From NCBI GenBank assembly GCA_025594325.1, contig JANHCV010000006.1:1054001-1118000 (forward strand): 64,000 nt of DNA. Direction: 5' to 3'. Under the pieces are notes generated by a model. The model was given only the letters and a program-made list of their open reading frames with translations. It did not search any database and was not told the DNA's origin. Of this stretch, positions 52,501-62,307 are shown one piece after another; positions within the stretch are counted from its first letter, which is position 1; each line of letters starts with the position of its first letter. Source of the DNA: Blastocladiella emersonii ATCC 22665. Lineage: Eukaryota > Blastocladiomycota > Blastocladiomycetes > Blastocladiales > Blastocladiaceae. Position numbers and translations under genes: made by a program.

Positions 52501-54805
52501 GGGAGGCGGCGGTGCGCTTGCGCACACTAGATAGGCGAGAGTACGGGTCAGCCGCGGGTGGCGGAGCGGTGAGAGTCGCGCGAGTACCTCGACGACCCAC
52601 CACGGCGAGACAATGTGCTTGCCGTTCTGGCGGCCGAGCTTGACCTCGCGGTCGCCGCTGTTGTGAGCGTTCGACGCGGCCTTGCCGTCACCCTGGCTCC
52701 CGCCGAACTTGCCGTTGGAGCCGCTCGAAGGAATGTGCGGTGTCGGATGGCCCGAGCTGTTGATGGCTGTAGTACCAGGTCGGGAGCACATGTTTGGTGC
52801 TGGCGATCCGGGCGCAATATCGACGACGTGGGTGCACTGTTGAGCGAACGCGAGCAGGACCTTGGCGCCGAGCAGGGAGGCCGAGTGGCGCAGCTGCCCG
52901 AGCGACGGATGCGCCTACCGATGAACCAGCAGAGTGAGATTCGCGTCGCATGATGAGCGATGACAGCGCAAACTTACCTTGGTCCGCGCCGAGATAACGA
53001 GCACCGTGCCGTCGAGTACTGGTGGTGGCCGCAGCGTGTACGGGTCGGGGCGAAGGTAAAGGCCCTATGCGATTCCGTCGTCAGTCCGCAAACCAAGTCC
53101 ATCAAGCAGCACACAAGCGTACCGATTTAATCATTTCCGCGATCCACTTGTGCTTGACGGCGGGCACGCTCCACTCGACGGCCTTCTCGAACTTGGACCC
53201 GCGCGCCGCGGCGCACACGAGGTACGACTGCTTGCGGCTGAACTTTTCGCTGACGGCGATACCGAGCGCGCGCATGGCCTCCATGTAGCCGTCGCGCTCC
53301 TTGCCCTCGAGGCCCGTGAGCGACATGGACACGTTGGCGAGTTCTACACGAACGCAGCGAGGTCGCGTTAGTCGCGACAATCGGAATCGCGATGGGTAAG
53401 CCGCATTCGTGCCTGGAATCGGCTTGATGTGCCTTGGCCGGTACAGGATGCTGCTGGCCTCGTCGAGCATCTTCTCGTCCTGGAAATCGCGCACGGATCA
53501 GCCAGACGTACAACTCGCAGCGTGCACGAGAGTCAACGTACGACGAGCACGTCGTTGAGCCAGTACTCGGTGACGAGCCGCGTCGTCTTGGCGTCGTACT
53601 TTTTCGTGAACACGTCGAGGTCGGCGCTGTTGCGAGGCAAGTGAGCAAACCAAACCCCGCTCACGCAAACGTCACAAGAACGCGTACCAGTTGAGCGGAA
53701 GCACGAGAAACCACTCGCGCGCCGTGTACACGCTGCGACTCGCGGGGCCCGACGGCAGAAGGTCGAGGAAGGTGCCGCCGTAGCTTTCGACGAGGGACCG
53801 CATCAGGTTGACGCGGTCGGGCGGGAAGAACTCGGCAGCGAACGCGCAGTGGTTGAGAAAGTGCGGCAGGTTCGGGTCGCCCGCGGGCGGGCCGATCTTG
53901 GGCAGCGCCGGGATCGCGAGCAGCTGCGCGGGCGAAGTCACGGCGGACGACACGGCCGAGTGCGCTCCTCCTGGTGCCGGGTTGCGCGGCGTCTCGGCCT
54001 CGGCGAGGTTGCGAGACAGTTGCGCGACGGGTGGCGTTCTCGCGGATGGAACGCGCGGTGCAGGCTCTGCCGCAGACTGCGGAGCTGGCGGAAGTGCTGG
54101 CGGGGCAGCAGCAGCAGCGGACGGCGGTCGTAGCGCGACCACGTCGCCATCGTCCGTGTCCGAGCCCGACGAGGTGGACGAAATGACTCGGAATCGTGAC
54201 CGAGCCGAGTTCTGCCCGACTCCATTCCCAACGCGCGGCGCCGGTGCAGGTGCAGGTGCAGGTGCAGCTCGCGCCACGTCGGCAGGCGACGAGGAGCGCG
54301 TTTTCTCGCCGATGTGCGGCAGGACGGGCGGCGGCGGGAGCGACGAGACGACCGACGCGACCGAGGATCCCGAGAGCGTGGCGGCGGACGCAGAGACGCG
54401 GGCCGCCGCGATAGACGACGCGGCCTCGCGGCGCCACACGCGGAACTCGGGGTCGTCGTTGGGCACGTTGAACCACGGCGGCGTGTAGGCCGCCAAGTCG
54501 AGGCGAGTGCCGGTGCGCACGCAGTCCTGGAGCCACGCCGTGGTGACGACGGGCGTGCGCCACTTGTGCGCGGCAATGACCTTGGCGCGCTGCGGGGCGG
54601 GGATGATGTTGCGCGAGGCGAGCCACGCGATGGGGACGAGCAGCACGTTGACCTTGCGGTCCATGGACTTGCGGTACTCGCCGCCGAGCGAGTGCACCGT
54701 GTCGCTGGTCCGCTCGCGCTCGGCCTCTTCGAGGCCCGTCGAGCACACGCTGAGACCGTCGAGGACCGAGCTGCGCGTGGCGGCCGCGAGCGAGATGGTG
54801 GTCAT
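49545..54805 (-). CDS. Six-BRCT DNA-damage scaffold, Brc1/Rtt107-like
   Basis: Exons from the 5' end: 54805-53688, 53626-53542, 53479-53413, 53343-53123, 53064-52978, 52914-52588, 52526-50473, 50390 (or 50387)-50122, 50053-49545; about 1578 residues. Four BRCT repeats lie in the first 635 residues (for example VLDGLSVCSTGLE...VVTTAWLQDCV, and NVSMSLTGLEG...VKHKWIAEMI). Then comes about 670 residues of Pro/Ser/Ala-rich linker, and a C-terminal BRCT pair (FRIAISGLTP, QQLGGEFML, CEKCMCAIASGAWLLRPEYL and WRVWMLADSAK...). A 4+2 arrangement with a long linker is that of Brc1/Rtt107, whose C-terminal pair binds phosphorylated H2A during replication stress. The intron at 53344-53412 needs a GC donor. 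The junction between 50473 and 50390 cannot be joined in frame with GT-AG signals: two bases are left over on one side and none on the other. This is either an error or a real frameshift. TopBP1/Dpb11 is the main alternative. Confidence 0.7.
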
Positions 54806-55213
54806 GGCGAGGGCGCGGCGATGAGGCACAGATTGAGTTGCAGCAAGTCAAGAGTCGATGCGTTGTGTTTTCGTTGCCATTCGTGGTGGTGTGGAGAGGC
54901 TGAGCTGGAGGGCAAGTATCATGTAGACGGTGTGACTCAGTCGCCGCTGTATCACTCCCACGTGCGGCTCCACCGACGCGTCGCGCCATCTTTCGCTCCT
55001 CGCTCCCTCACACGCGCCGACTCAATCCCATCCGGCCATGGAGACTTGCCGCAATGGATGGACTGATGAAGGAAGCTCACGATGCACTCAAATGAAGTTC
55101 GAAAGGGAGAGATAAGGAGAGATTTCATCAACTCTATATTTTGTACATGATCCGGTCGAGATCCGATGAGAAATCAAGCGTCACTATGCCATGCGCGCGC
55201 ACACACACACCCC
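54806..55213. other. Intergenic between two minus-strand genes
   Basis: About 400 bp: the promoter of the BRCT gene and the 3' flank of the Thr-rich protein gene, AT-rich at about 55080-55150 with an alternating CA stretch near 55200. Nothing else was recognised. Confidence 0.5.
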
Positions 55214-56593
55214 TTAGTTGTACTTGGGGGTGGAGGTCTCGCAGGGGGTGGGCTCGGGCTTCGCGGTGGCGGTCTTGGTCTCGGAGCAGGGGGTCGAGGC
55301 GGGGACCTCAGTGGCGACCTTGGTCTCGCACGGGGTGGTGGCGACGGGGACCTCGGTGGCGACCTTGGTCTCGCACGGGACGGTGGCAGTGGTCTCCTTG
55401 GGGGTGTCGGTCTTGGTCGACGTGCCGGTGCAGGGGGTGGAGGTCTCCTTGGGCGTGTCGGTCTTGGTCGAGGTACCGGTGCAGGGGGTCGAGACGGGGA
55501 CCTCAGTGGCAGTCTTGGTCGACGAGTCGGTGGTGCAGGGGACGGTGGCGGTGGTCTCCTTGGGGGTGTCGGTGACCTTGGTCTCGCACGGGACGGTGGC
55601 GGTCGTCTCCTTGGGCGTGTCGGTCTTGGTCTCGCAGGGAGTGGTGGTCTCCTTGGGGATGTCGGTGGCCTTGGTCTCGCACGGGGTCGGGGCGGGCTTC
55701 TCCGAGTAGACGGGCTTGGGCTCCTCGGTGTAGCCGGCGGGGGTGGTCTCGACGGGCTTGTCGGCGTCCTTGCCGTAGCCGTAGCCGTAGTCGCCGGTGG
55801 CGGGGGTGGTCTCCTTGGGGGTGTCCTTGTACTCGCCGCCGTAGCCCGCGGGGGTGGTCTCCTTGGGGGTGTCGGTCTTCTTGTGGTGCTTCTTGCACTT
55901 CTTCTTCTTCTTCTTGGGCTCCTCGCCGCCGTAGCCGGCGGGGGTGGTGGCCTCGGGCTTGTCAGCGTCCTTGCCGTAGCCGTAGTCGCCGGCGGGGGTG
56001 GTCTCGACGGGCTTGTCGGCATCCTTGCCGTAGCCGTAGCCGTAGTCGCCGCCCGCGGGGGTGGTCTCCTTGGGGGTCTCGTAGCCGCCGTAGCCGGGCG
56101 TGGTCTCCTTGGGCGTGTCGATGTAGGTCTTGGTCGACGAGTCGGTGGTGGCGCAGGGGGTCGAGACAGGGACCTCGGTGGCGGTCTTGGTCAACGAGTC
56201 GGTGGTGCAGGGGACGGTGGTCTCCTTGGGGGTGTCGGTCTTGGTGGTCTTGGTCTCGCACGGGGTGGTGGTCTCCTTGGGGGTGTCGGTCTTGGTCGAG
56301 GTGCCGGTGGTGCAGGGGGTGGTGGTCTCCTTGGGCGTATCGGTCTTGGTCTTGGTCTCGCACGGGGTGGTGGTCGACGACACCTCGGTGGCGGTGTGGG
56401 TGGTGGTGACGGTGACGCAGGGCGTGGTGGTGGCCGTGGCGGTGGTCGAGGTCTCGCACGGGGTGGTGGCGACGGTGGTGGTGGTGGTGGTTGTGGTCGA
56501 CTTCCGGCCGTAGGCGGCGTTGGGGGCGGGGAGCGCGACGACGGCGGCGGCCATCGAGGCGACGGCGAAGAGGGAGAGCGACACCTTAACCAT
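55214..56593 (-). CDS. Secreted Thr-rich Cys-repeat protein
   Basis: Single-exon protein of 459 residues. A signal peptide (MVKVSLSLFAVASMAAAVVA) is followed by a Thr run and then by repeats built on T-P-C-E-T-K and T-D-T-P-K-E-T-T, with a single Cys per unit about every 15-25 residues. The middle (about residues 165-310) switches to Gly/Tyr-rich KETTPAGYGG and GYGYGKDADKP units. It is interrupted by a Lys cluster (PKKKKKKCKKHHKK). Dense Thr suggests heavy O-mannosylation and an extended mucin-like chain. The regular cysteines could crosslink it in the wall or a capsule-associated layer. There is no GPI signal: the chain ends TPKYN. A TATA box about 90 bp upstream suggests strong regulated expression. 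The function is inferred only from composition. Confidence 0.8.
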   Translation of the reverse strand: MVKVSLSLFAVASMAAAVVALPAPNAAYGRKSTTTTTTTTVATTPCETSTTATATTTPCVTVTTTHTATEVSSTTTPCETKTKTDTPKETTTPCTTGTSTKTDTPKETTTPCETKTTKTDTPKETTVPCTTDSLTKTATEVPVSTPCATTDSSTKTYIDTPKETTPGYGGYETPKETTPAGGDYGYGYGKDADKPVETTPAGDYGYGKDADKPEATTPAGYGGEEPKKKKKKCKKHHKKTDTPKETTPAGYGGEYKDTPKETTPATGDYGYGYGKDADKPVETTPAGYTEEPKPVYSEKPAPTPCETKATDIPKETTTPCETKTDTPKETTATVPCETKVTDTPKETTATVPCTTDSSTKTATEVPVSTPCTGTSTKTDTPKETSTPCTGTSTKTDTPKETTATVPCETKVATEVPVATTPCETKVATEVPASTPCSETKTATAKPEPTPCETSTPKYN

Positions 56594-57872
56594 GTTGATG
56601 ATGCGTTGCGTTGGCCGTCTATAGTCTATAAAGGAGGCTGGCTACCGAGAGCAGTCAGGGATCGCGGGGAGCGCGCCGGCTTTATACGCTCGCGGCGGCG
56701 GCGGCGGGCGGCCAGGGACGAGGGCAAGATGGCGCCGGCCGGTGGCGGCGGCAGAGGCGGCGGTGATCCGCAGCGGTGCGCGCGCGCGTCGGGTGGATGC
56801 GCCCATATTGCGTGGGCGTCGGCGGGCGAAACAAGGCGATCCGAGGCGGGGGTGAAGCGCGGCGAAAGGTTGCGCCTCGGCCGCCGCGTGGGCCAGGGCG
56901 TCGGCCCGGATCCCTGGACCACGCGCGCGGCCGCTGGCCAATCACGCGCGGCCAGCCAGCCCTCGACGTTTTCGAGTCGCCCGGTGCACGATCGCTCGCT
57001 GCGGGCGTCGTCATCCCTGCCCGCCCGCTCCGTCCACCACGATCCACGCCTGCCGGGGCCGCGCTGAGAGCTCTCTCCGCCGTCGACACCGTCGTCACGG
57101 CGGCTGTCCTCGCGAGACGCATTCAACCGCGGCAGCAGCAGCAGCGGGGGCGGGCGATCACGACGATTTGCGGCGGCGTGGGCCCCGTCCACGCTGTTTC
57201 AGACGCTGCGCGTGATGCCGGTGGGCGCCGCCCACCTCGTCGCCACCCGCCGCCACAATCACCTTGTGTCTGAAACGCGGGGCCCACACGTTCTCGTCGC
57301 GGCGACGCGTCATCGCACAGGTCTCGTGGGTCGGCGTCGTCGACACCGTCGCCGCGACGTCGTCGTGGATGGCGACGCATGAGCGAGGGGAGCGAGGGGG
57401 AACGAGAGTCGTGGTCGCCGCGAGGCGCGACGCGACTGCGTTCGTGGCGGCGCCATGCTCAGCGTCCGAAACCGAGCGCGGCAGTCGGAATGCTGGGGCC
57501 GTCAGGGACGACGTGCGCGGCGGCGCCGCCGAGTTCAGGGACGTGGAGGCGCCACAGCACTCATGAGGCCGCCTGGCGACGGTGCAGGACGCGAGCACGG
57601 CGTGTGCGTTAGGTCTTGCATGAGCTGCATGGATGGCGCCGCCGCTGGCGCCGCCGCGAGTGGCGGAGGTGGCGGCGGCGGCGGCGGTCGGGGCGGGCTG
57701 CTCTGGAGCCGAGCGCGTCGTTCAGGGTGACGCACGGCGATCAGCTGCCGCACGCGACGACGCGACGCGCTGCTCAACGCGTCGCACGATGAGCGGACGT
57801 TGCTCCTCTGTGCGTGCTGCGACACCTCGATGGAACCTCCAGTCTAGCGCCTGCAACGCATCGAGTACGACC
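56594..57872. other. Intergenic between divergent genes
   Basis: About 1.3 kb, very GC-rich, between the Thr-rich protein gene and the deaminase gene. Frames here change composition without domains. The TATA box for the minus-strand gene is at 56681-56686. Confidence 0.5.
56681..56686 (-). promoter_or_regulatory. TATA box of the Thr-rich protein gene
   Basis: TATAAA on the minus strand, about 90 bp upstream of the start codon at 56593. Confidence 0.55.
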
Positions 57873-59411
57873 ATGTCAACGAGCGACCCGACCCTGACGA
57901 GCGCCGCGGCGCGCCTGCCCAAGCACGACGCGTACATGTGGCTCGCGCTCTGGCTCGAGCACGCGCCGTGGGCGCAGCCCGTGGTCCCGATGCTGACGGG
58001 GAGCGGGACCGTGTCGGCGGCGCACCAGCTGCCGCACGGGCCGACGTCGCCCGCCATCGCGATCCCCGGCGGGACCCTCGGCGTGCGGACGGGCGCCGTG
58101 GTCGTGGACGCGCAGGGCCGGATCGCGGCGCTCGAGTGTTCGGGGCACAGCCACGCGGTTGCGCGGGCGGTGCTGCGGACGTCGGGGGCCGCGGCGGCCG
58201 ACCTGCGCGGCGCCGACGTGTACGTGTCGCGGTTCCCGTCGCCGCTGTGCACCAAGCTGATGGTCCAGGTCGGCGTGCGCCGGTGCTTCTACTTCCCCGC
58301 GTCGCTGCACCAGAGCGCCGTGGGGGAAGACTGCGCGGTGGCCGAGCGCCGCGACGTCGAGTACGCGTCGGTTCACCGCATGGTCATGAACTCGGCCTTC
58401 GCCCTGACGCTGTACCTGCCCGAGTGGGTCTCGCTCGCCGACGCGCCCGCCGTCGCGCCGGTGCCACCGTCCTCGGCCCAGCCGTACCCGACGTGGACCG
58501 TCGACGCGTTCTATCTCGAGCGCAGCGGCGGCGAGTGGGCGCGGCAGAGCGGCGCGGCGCTCGCGCGGTTCGCGGGCGTCACGGTGCCCGCGTTCCACCA
58601 CGTCGTGCACCGGTACGCGTCGCCGGCGCTCGCCTCGCGCGGCAAGCACGCGGCCCCCGCGCTCACGCCGGCGCAGGAGGCCGAGGCGCGGCACGCGCTG
58701 GTCCTCGCGCACATTGCGGCGCGGCGGACAGACGATCCCAAGGTTGGTGTGGGTGCCGTGGTCGTGTACCCGGACCACGGCGACCCGGCCACGTTCGTCG
58801 CTGCATCGGCCGACGGTGCCGGCTCGCCGGCGCGCGGCCGGTACGTGAGCGTCGGGTGGAACGGGTTCCCGCGTCGGTCGCAGCGCAACGACTACTCGCG
58901 GGTCGGCGCCGACGAGGCCGCGGACGCGCGCGACGAGCTCAAGTACGCGTACGTGCTCCACGCCGAGCAGAACGCGCTGCTGTTCCGCACTCCGTGGCCC
59001 GGCGGCCACCCGCTTGTCCACCCGCTCGGCGTGCGCATGTACAGCACCAAGTACCCGTGCGACGAGTGCGCGCCGCTCATTGCCGACGCCGGGATCCACG
59101 TCCTGTTCAGCGTCCCGCCGTCGTCGTGGACGGTGCCCACGGCGGCGGTGCCGGTCAGCCAGAACGTGCTCCTGTCGCCCGCCTCGACCGCTGCTGCCGC
59201 GTACCGCGGGCTCACGTACACGCGGCTCCGCGAGCTCGTGCCGTACATCTACCTGCTCGACGCTGCGAGTCTGAGTCGCGGGGCCTCGTTTAACTGCATC
59301 GAAACGACCCCGCCGCCCCCACCACCATCCGCGAAATCAGCGCGTCCCGCGTCGCGCGAGCCATCGCCGCGTCGGTCGCCGCAGAAACGGCCGCGGCCAG
59401 ACGAGGACTAA
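57873..59411 (+). CDS. CDADC1-like double deaminase-domain protein
   Basis: Single-exon protein of 512 residues; the ATG at 57873 opens a product starting MSTSDPTLTSAAARLPKHDA. Two cytidine/dCMP deaminase folds are visible. The C-terminal one has the full zinc site: HAEQNALLF (His and the proton-shuttling Glu) and TKYPCDECAPLI (two Cys). The N-terminal one keeps the fold (GAVVVDAQGRIAAL) but reads HAVARAVL where the Glu should be, and SPLC instead of PCxxC, so it is probably a structural pseudo-domain. A dead-plus-active pair is the CDADC1 layout, which acts on deoxycytidine nucleotides. The C-terminus is a Pro/Arg-rich basic tail (KRPRPDED), perhaps nuclear-targeting. It is convergent with SGD1, with only 50 bp between stop codons. 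Confidence 0.85.
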   Translation: MSTSDPTLTSAAARLPKHDAYMWLALWLEHAPWAQPVVPMLTGSGTVSAAHQLPHGPTSPAIAIPGGTLGVRTGAVVVDAQGRIAALECSGHSHAVARAVLRTSGAAAADLRGADVYVSRFPSPLCTKLMVQVGVRRCFYFPASLHQSAVGEDCAVAERRDVEYASVHRMVMNSAFALTLYLPEWVSLADAPAVAPVPPSSAQPYPTWTVDAFYLERSGGEWARQSGAALARFAGVTVPAFHHVVHRYASPALASRGKHAAPALTPAQEAEARHALVLAHIAARRTDDPKVGVGAVVVYPDHGDPATFVAASADGAGSPARGRYVSVGWNGFPRRSQRNDYSRVGADEAADARDELKYAYVLHAEQNALLFRTPWPGGHPLVHPLGVRMYSTKYPCDECAPLIADAGIHVLFSVPPSSWTVPTAAVPVSQNVLLSPASTAAAAYRGLTYTRLRELVPYIYLLDAASLSRGASFNCIETTPPPPPPSAKSARPASREPSPRRSPQKRPRPDED

Positions 59412-59461
59412 CGTCTCGCAGCCGCAGAGTGATAATACATCGAGCTAAGACTATGATATAT

Positions 59462-61336
59462 CTAAGAGTGGAACCGCCGCATCACTTTGTCGAGCTCCTC
59501 AACGACCTTGAGGATGCCCGCGACGACCTCAGCCTCGGTCTTGGCGACGCGCATGGCGCCGCCGCCGCGGCCGGTGTCCGCGTCGAGCCCGACCATGAGC
59601 CCGCGCTGCTGGTTGAGCAGCTCGGCGGGAAGGGCAGCGTCGGCGCCCTCGCCGCGGCACGCGGCGGCAATGAGCGGGACAAAGACCTTGAGGAATCGGC
59701 GCTGGTGCGGCGAGAGGCGGGTCGGGTCGAGGACGCGGAGGACGGCGACGGGGAGCGCCGTGGACCGGATGAGGTGCGAGTACAGGCGTGCGGTATGCTG
59801 GAGGCGGCGGGAGTACTTGGCGGGGACCGCGGCATCGTCCTCCTCTTCGGCGTCGGCCGACGTGTCCTTGAGGTAGTCCCACAGGGTGAACTGGAACGTG
59901 ATCTTGTACGCGTGCTTGGTGACGCAGAGCTTCTGGGCGAGCACGGCGTAGTACGGGTTGTAGGCCTTCTCCTGGCCGATGCAGTGGACGAGGACGCGGA
60001 CAATCTCGCGCTCCTGCTTCTCGGTGAGCCCGAGCTTGCACAGGCGCTCGTACGCGTCCATGTAGTCCTCGGCGGTCATGACGACGACGAAGATGGCGCG
60101 GCGCACGTCCGTGTTCATGTGGTGTTTGCGCGCAAGCTTGAGCAGCGCCGACTCGTTGACCTTGGCCTTCTGCTGCGCGGCCTTGATGGCGGCCGAGTCG
60201 TGGCCGACCCACGCCGACCCGATGCGCCACCACATGCCGCGGGTCTTGGCGTGCATGATGTCGTCGAGCGACGGGCGCAGCGGCTCGAGCTTGACGGCGC
60301 CGGGCCGGCGGCGGTGCGCGTTGGCGGCCATGCGGGCGAGCGGGTGGTCGGCGATGGAGAAAAACGCGTGGCGGTGCGCCTGCTTGCCGGCGGCGAGGTC
60401 GCCGAGCGTCTCGAGCATGAACTTGACGCGGAACGGGGCCGCGTCGCCGAGCACGGCGGCGGCGCGCGACTGGATGAGCCCGACGATATCCTTGAGCGCG
60501 GTCGGGTCGTCGTTGCGCAGCTGCAGGCCGCACAGTTTCACGAGCTTGAGGACGAGCTCGATGCGGTCCTCGGACACCTCGTCGACGAGGCGCCTCACCA
60601 TGTCGTAGACGAGCGCGCACGAGATGATCTGGAAGTTGTACATGTGGCCGATCAGGACGAGCACGTTGCACGCCTCGCGCAGCGTGGCCGGGTTCGCGAG
60701 GAGCTCGAGCCACCGGGTCACGGCGGCTTGCACAAAGCTCGCCACGACCTCGACGCCCATGGTCGACCCGATGCACGCGAGCAGGGCGGCGTAGGTCATG
60801 ACGAAGCCATCGAGCAGGTGCACCTTCTCGGCGACGGAGGCCAGCGTCTGCGCCGTCAGGGCCGAGGTCACGGCCATGCGCGGGAACGTGTCGTACATGG
60901 CCTCGAGCTCGGTCGCCATGGCGTCGAGGTTGCCCTCGGACAGCTTGTTGGCCAGGGCGGCCATCTGGCGCACGAGTTTTGGGTCCAGGTCGGCCAGGTC
61001 GAGGCGGATTGCGAGCGGGTTCGCCGGCGCGGGTGCCGATTCGGGCTCTCCTTCCTGCTGCGTCGGCGACTCATCGTCGCTGTCGACGGCGCTGGACGCG
61101 TCCGCCTCCTCTTCGGGCTCCTCCTCATCGTCACTCGACGAGAGGGGCGGGGTAGGCTCGCGGCGCGCGCGCTTTGCGGGTTTGGCGGGCGCGTCGGGCG
61201 CGGGCCGCTTCTCGCCCTTACCCTTGGCCGCGATAGCGGCGGCGGGCTTCGCGGCGGCCTTGGCGGGTTTCCGCGCGGCCGCAGCGGCGGCGGGTTTCCG
61301 CTTTGCAGCGGGTGCAGACTTCATGGGCTTCGGCAT
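59462..61336 (-). CDS. SGD1: Sgd1/NOM1 nucleolar MIF4G-MA3 protein
   Basis: Single-exon protein of 624 residues, shorter than yeast Sgd1. The first 110 residues hold Lys/Ala/Pro-rich basic clusters (a nucleolar signal) and an acidic SSSDDEEEPEEE stretch. The MIF4G domain follows (about 110-330; for example VHLLDGFVMTYAALLACIGS and CNVLVLIGHMYNFQIISCAL), then the MA3 domain (about 400-520; NTDVRRAIFVVVMTAEDYMD, LTEKQEREIVRVLVHCIGQE). The family is needed for 18S rRNA processing and binds a DEAD-box helicase (Fal1 in yeast). No intron, interruption or missing block was seen. Confidence 0.92.
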   Translation of the reverse strand: MPKPMKSAPAAKRKPAAAAAARKPAKAAAKPAAAIAAKGKGEKRPAPDAPAKPAKRARREPTPPLSSSDDEEEPEEEADASSAVDSDDESPTQQEGEPESAPAPANPLAIRLDLADLDPKLVRQMAALANKLSEGNLDAMATELEAMYDTFPRMAVTSALTAQTLASVAEKVHLLDGFVMTYAALLACIGSTMGVEVVASFVQAAVTRWLELLANPATLREACNVLVLIGHMYNFQIISCALVYDMVRRLVDEVSEDRIELVLKLVKLCGLQLRNDDPTALKDIVGLIQSRAAAVLGDAAPFRVKFMLETLGDLAAGKQAHRHAFFSIADHPLARMAANAHRRRPGAVKLEPLRPSLDDIMHAKTRGMWWRIGSAWVGHDSAAIKAAQQKAKVNESALLKLARKHHMNTDVRRAIFVVVMTAEDYMDAYERLCKLGLTEKQEREIVRVLVHCIGQEKAYNPYYAVLAQKLCVTKHAYKITFQFTLWDYLKDTSADAEEEDDAAVPAKYSRRLQHTARLYSHLIRSTALPVAVLRVLDPTRLSPHQRRFLKVFVPLIAAACRGEGADAALPAELLNQQRGLMVGLDADTGRGGGAMRVAKTEAEVVAGILKVVEELDKVMRRFHS

Positions 61337-62307
61337 GGCTTCACTAGGTGTTTGGGGATCCGATCCACAGATGCGCGGCGATCACAAGGCGACTGCGAGG
61401 CGCGACCGCGACGGCGTCGCGTCCCCACACCTGCGCCCACGTGCGCCGTTGCGCAGGGCAGGCGGTGACTCCCACGCGGCGTCCGCGTCGGATCATGAGG
61501 GCTGCGCCACAAGCCTTCTCCTTCTCGGCCCTGGAATCCCACAAGCAGAGCCCCGATGTGGACGCTTTCGCCGGCATCGACCCACGCCCGCCCGCGCGCG
61601 GCCCACGCTGGAGAGAGCCTCGTTGCGGGATCTGCGCTGTGAGAGCGCGTCGCGGCGGAAACGGGCCGATGTAATGCCGGCGCTGTTCCGACGCGAGGCG
61701 CGGGCACGGAACACTTGTCGGAGCACAGCACGCACGCAGTGAGGCGGCGGCGGCGCCAGTCCGCAACGCTAAGGTTGCGCCAAGGGCAAGCTTGTGGCGG
61801 CGGCCGCGGCCGCAGCGCTGCATGGCGACGGGCGGCCGGCGTCGTCATCGTGGCGACGGCCATGGTCACAGTCGCGGCCGTTGTGGCACGGCAGCCGGTC
61901 CATCGAGATCCTGCAGGCCGGGCCTGAGGCCGGGCAGCTGCCCTCGTGCACGCGGAGCGGGCCGCGGGCGGTCAAACATGGCGAAATCGCAATCGAGGCG
62001 GGCGCGCACGAGCGCGTGTCGGAGGCGAGCAGGCAGGTTCCGTCGTTGAGCACCATGGCCGTGGCCGTGACCATGGCCGCGGCCGGCGCCGCGCATTGCG
62101 GTGCGTGAGGCGCCGCACGCCAGCCGGCGCCGCCTCCTCCCCACTCTCGTTCCCCCTCCGCCTGCCTACTTGAACCAGGCTCCCCCCGCCTCGCCCCACA
62201 GCCTGCTCCGGCTACCCGCAACGCGCAACGCATCAACGCCCTCCACGCAGCTGCTCCCGCTCCCCTCTGCACCCACCGCGACACCCGACCCGGACCCACC
62301 AGCAACC
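61337..62307. other. Intergenic, divergent promoters of SGD1 and the MADS gene
   Basis: About 970 bp of GC-rich DNA. The last 200 bp are C/T-rich with repeated CCC/TCC words leading to the ATG at 62308. No gene was recognised. Confidence 0.5.

Noticed and set aside
49545-54805. Calling the BRCT protein TopBP1/Dpb11.
   Set aside because: The 4+2 arrangement with a long linker and the CEKCMCAIASG-type C-terminal pair fit Brc1/Rtt107 better, although TopBP1 remains the second choice.
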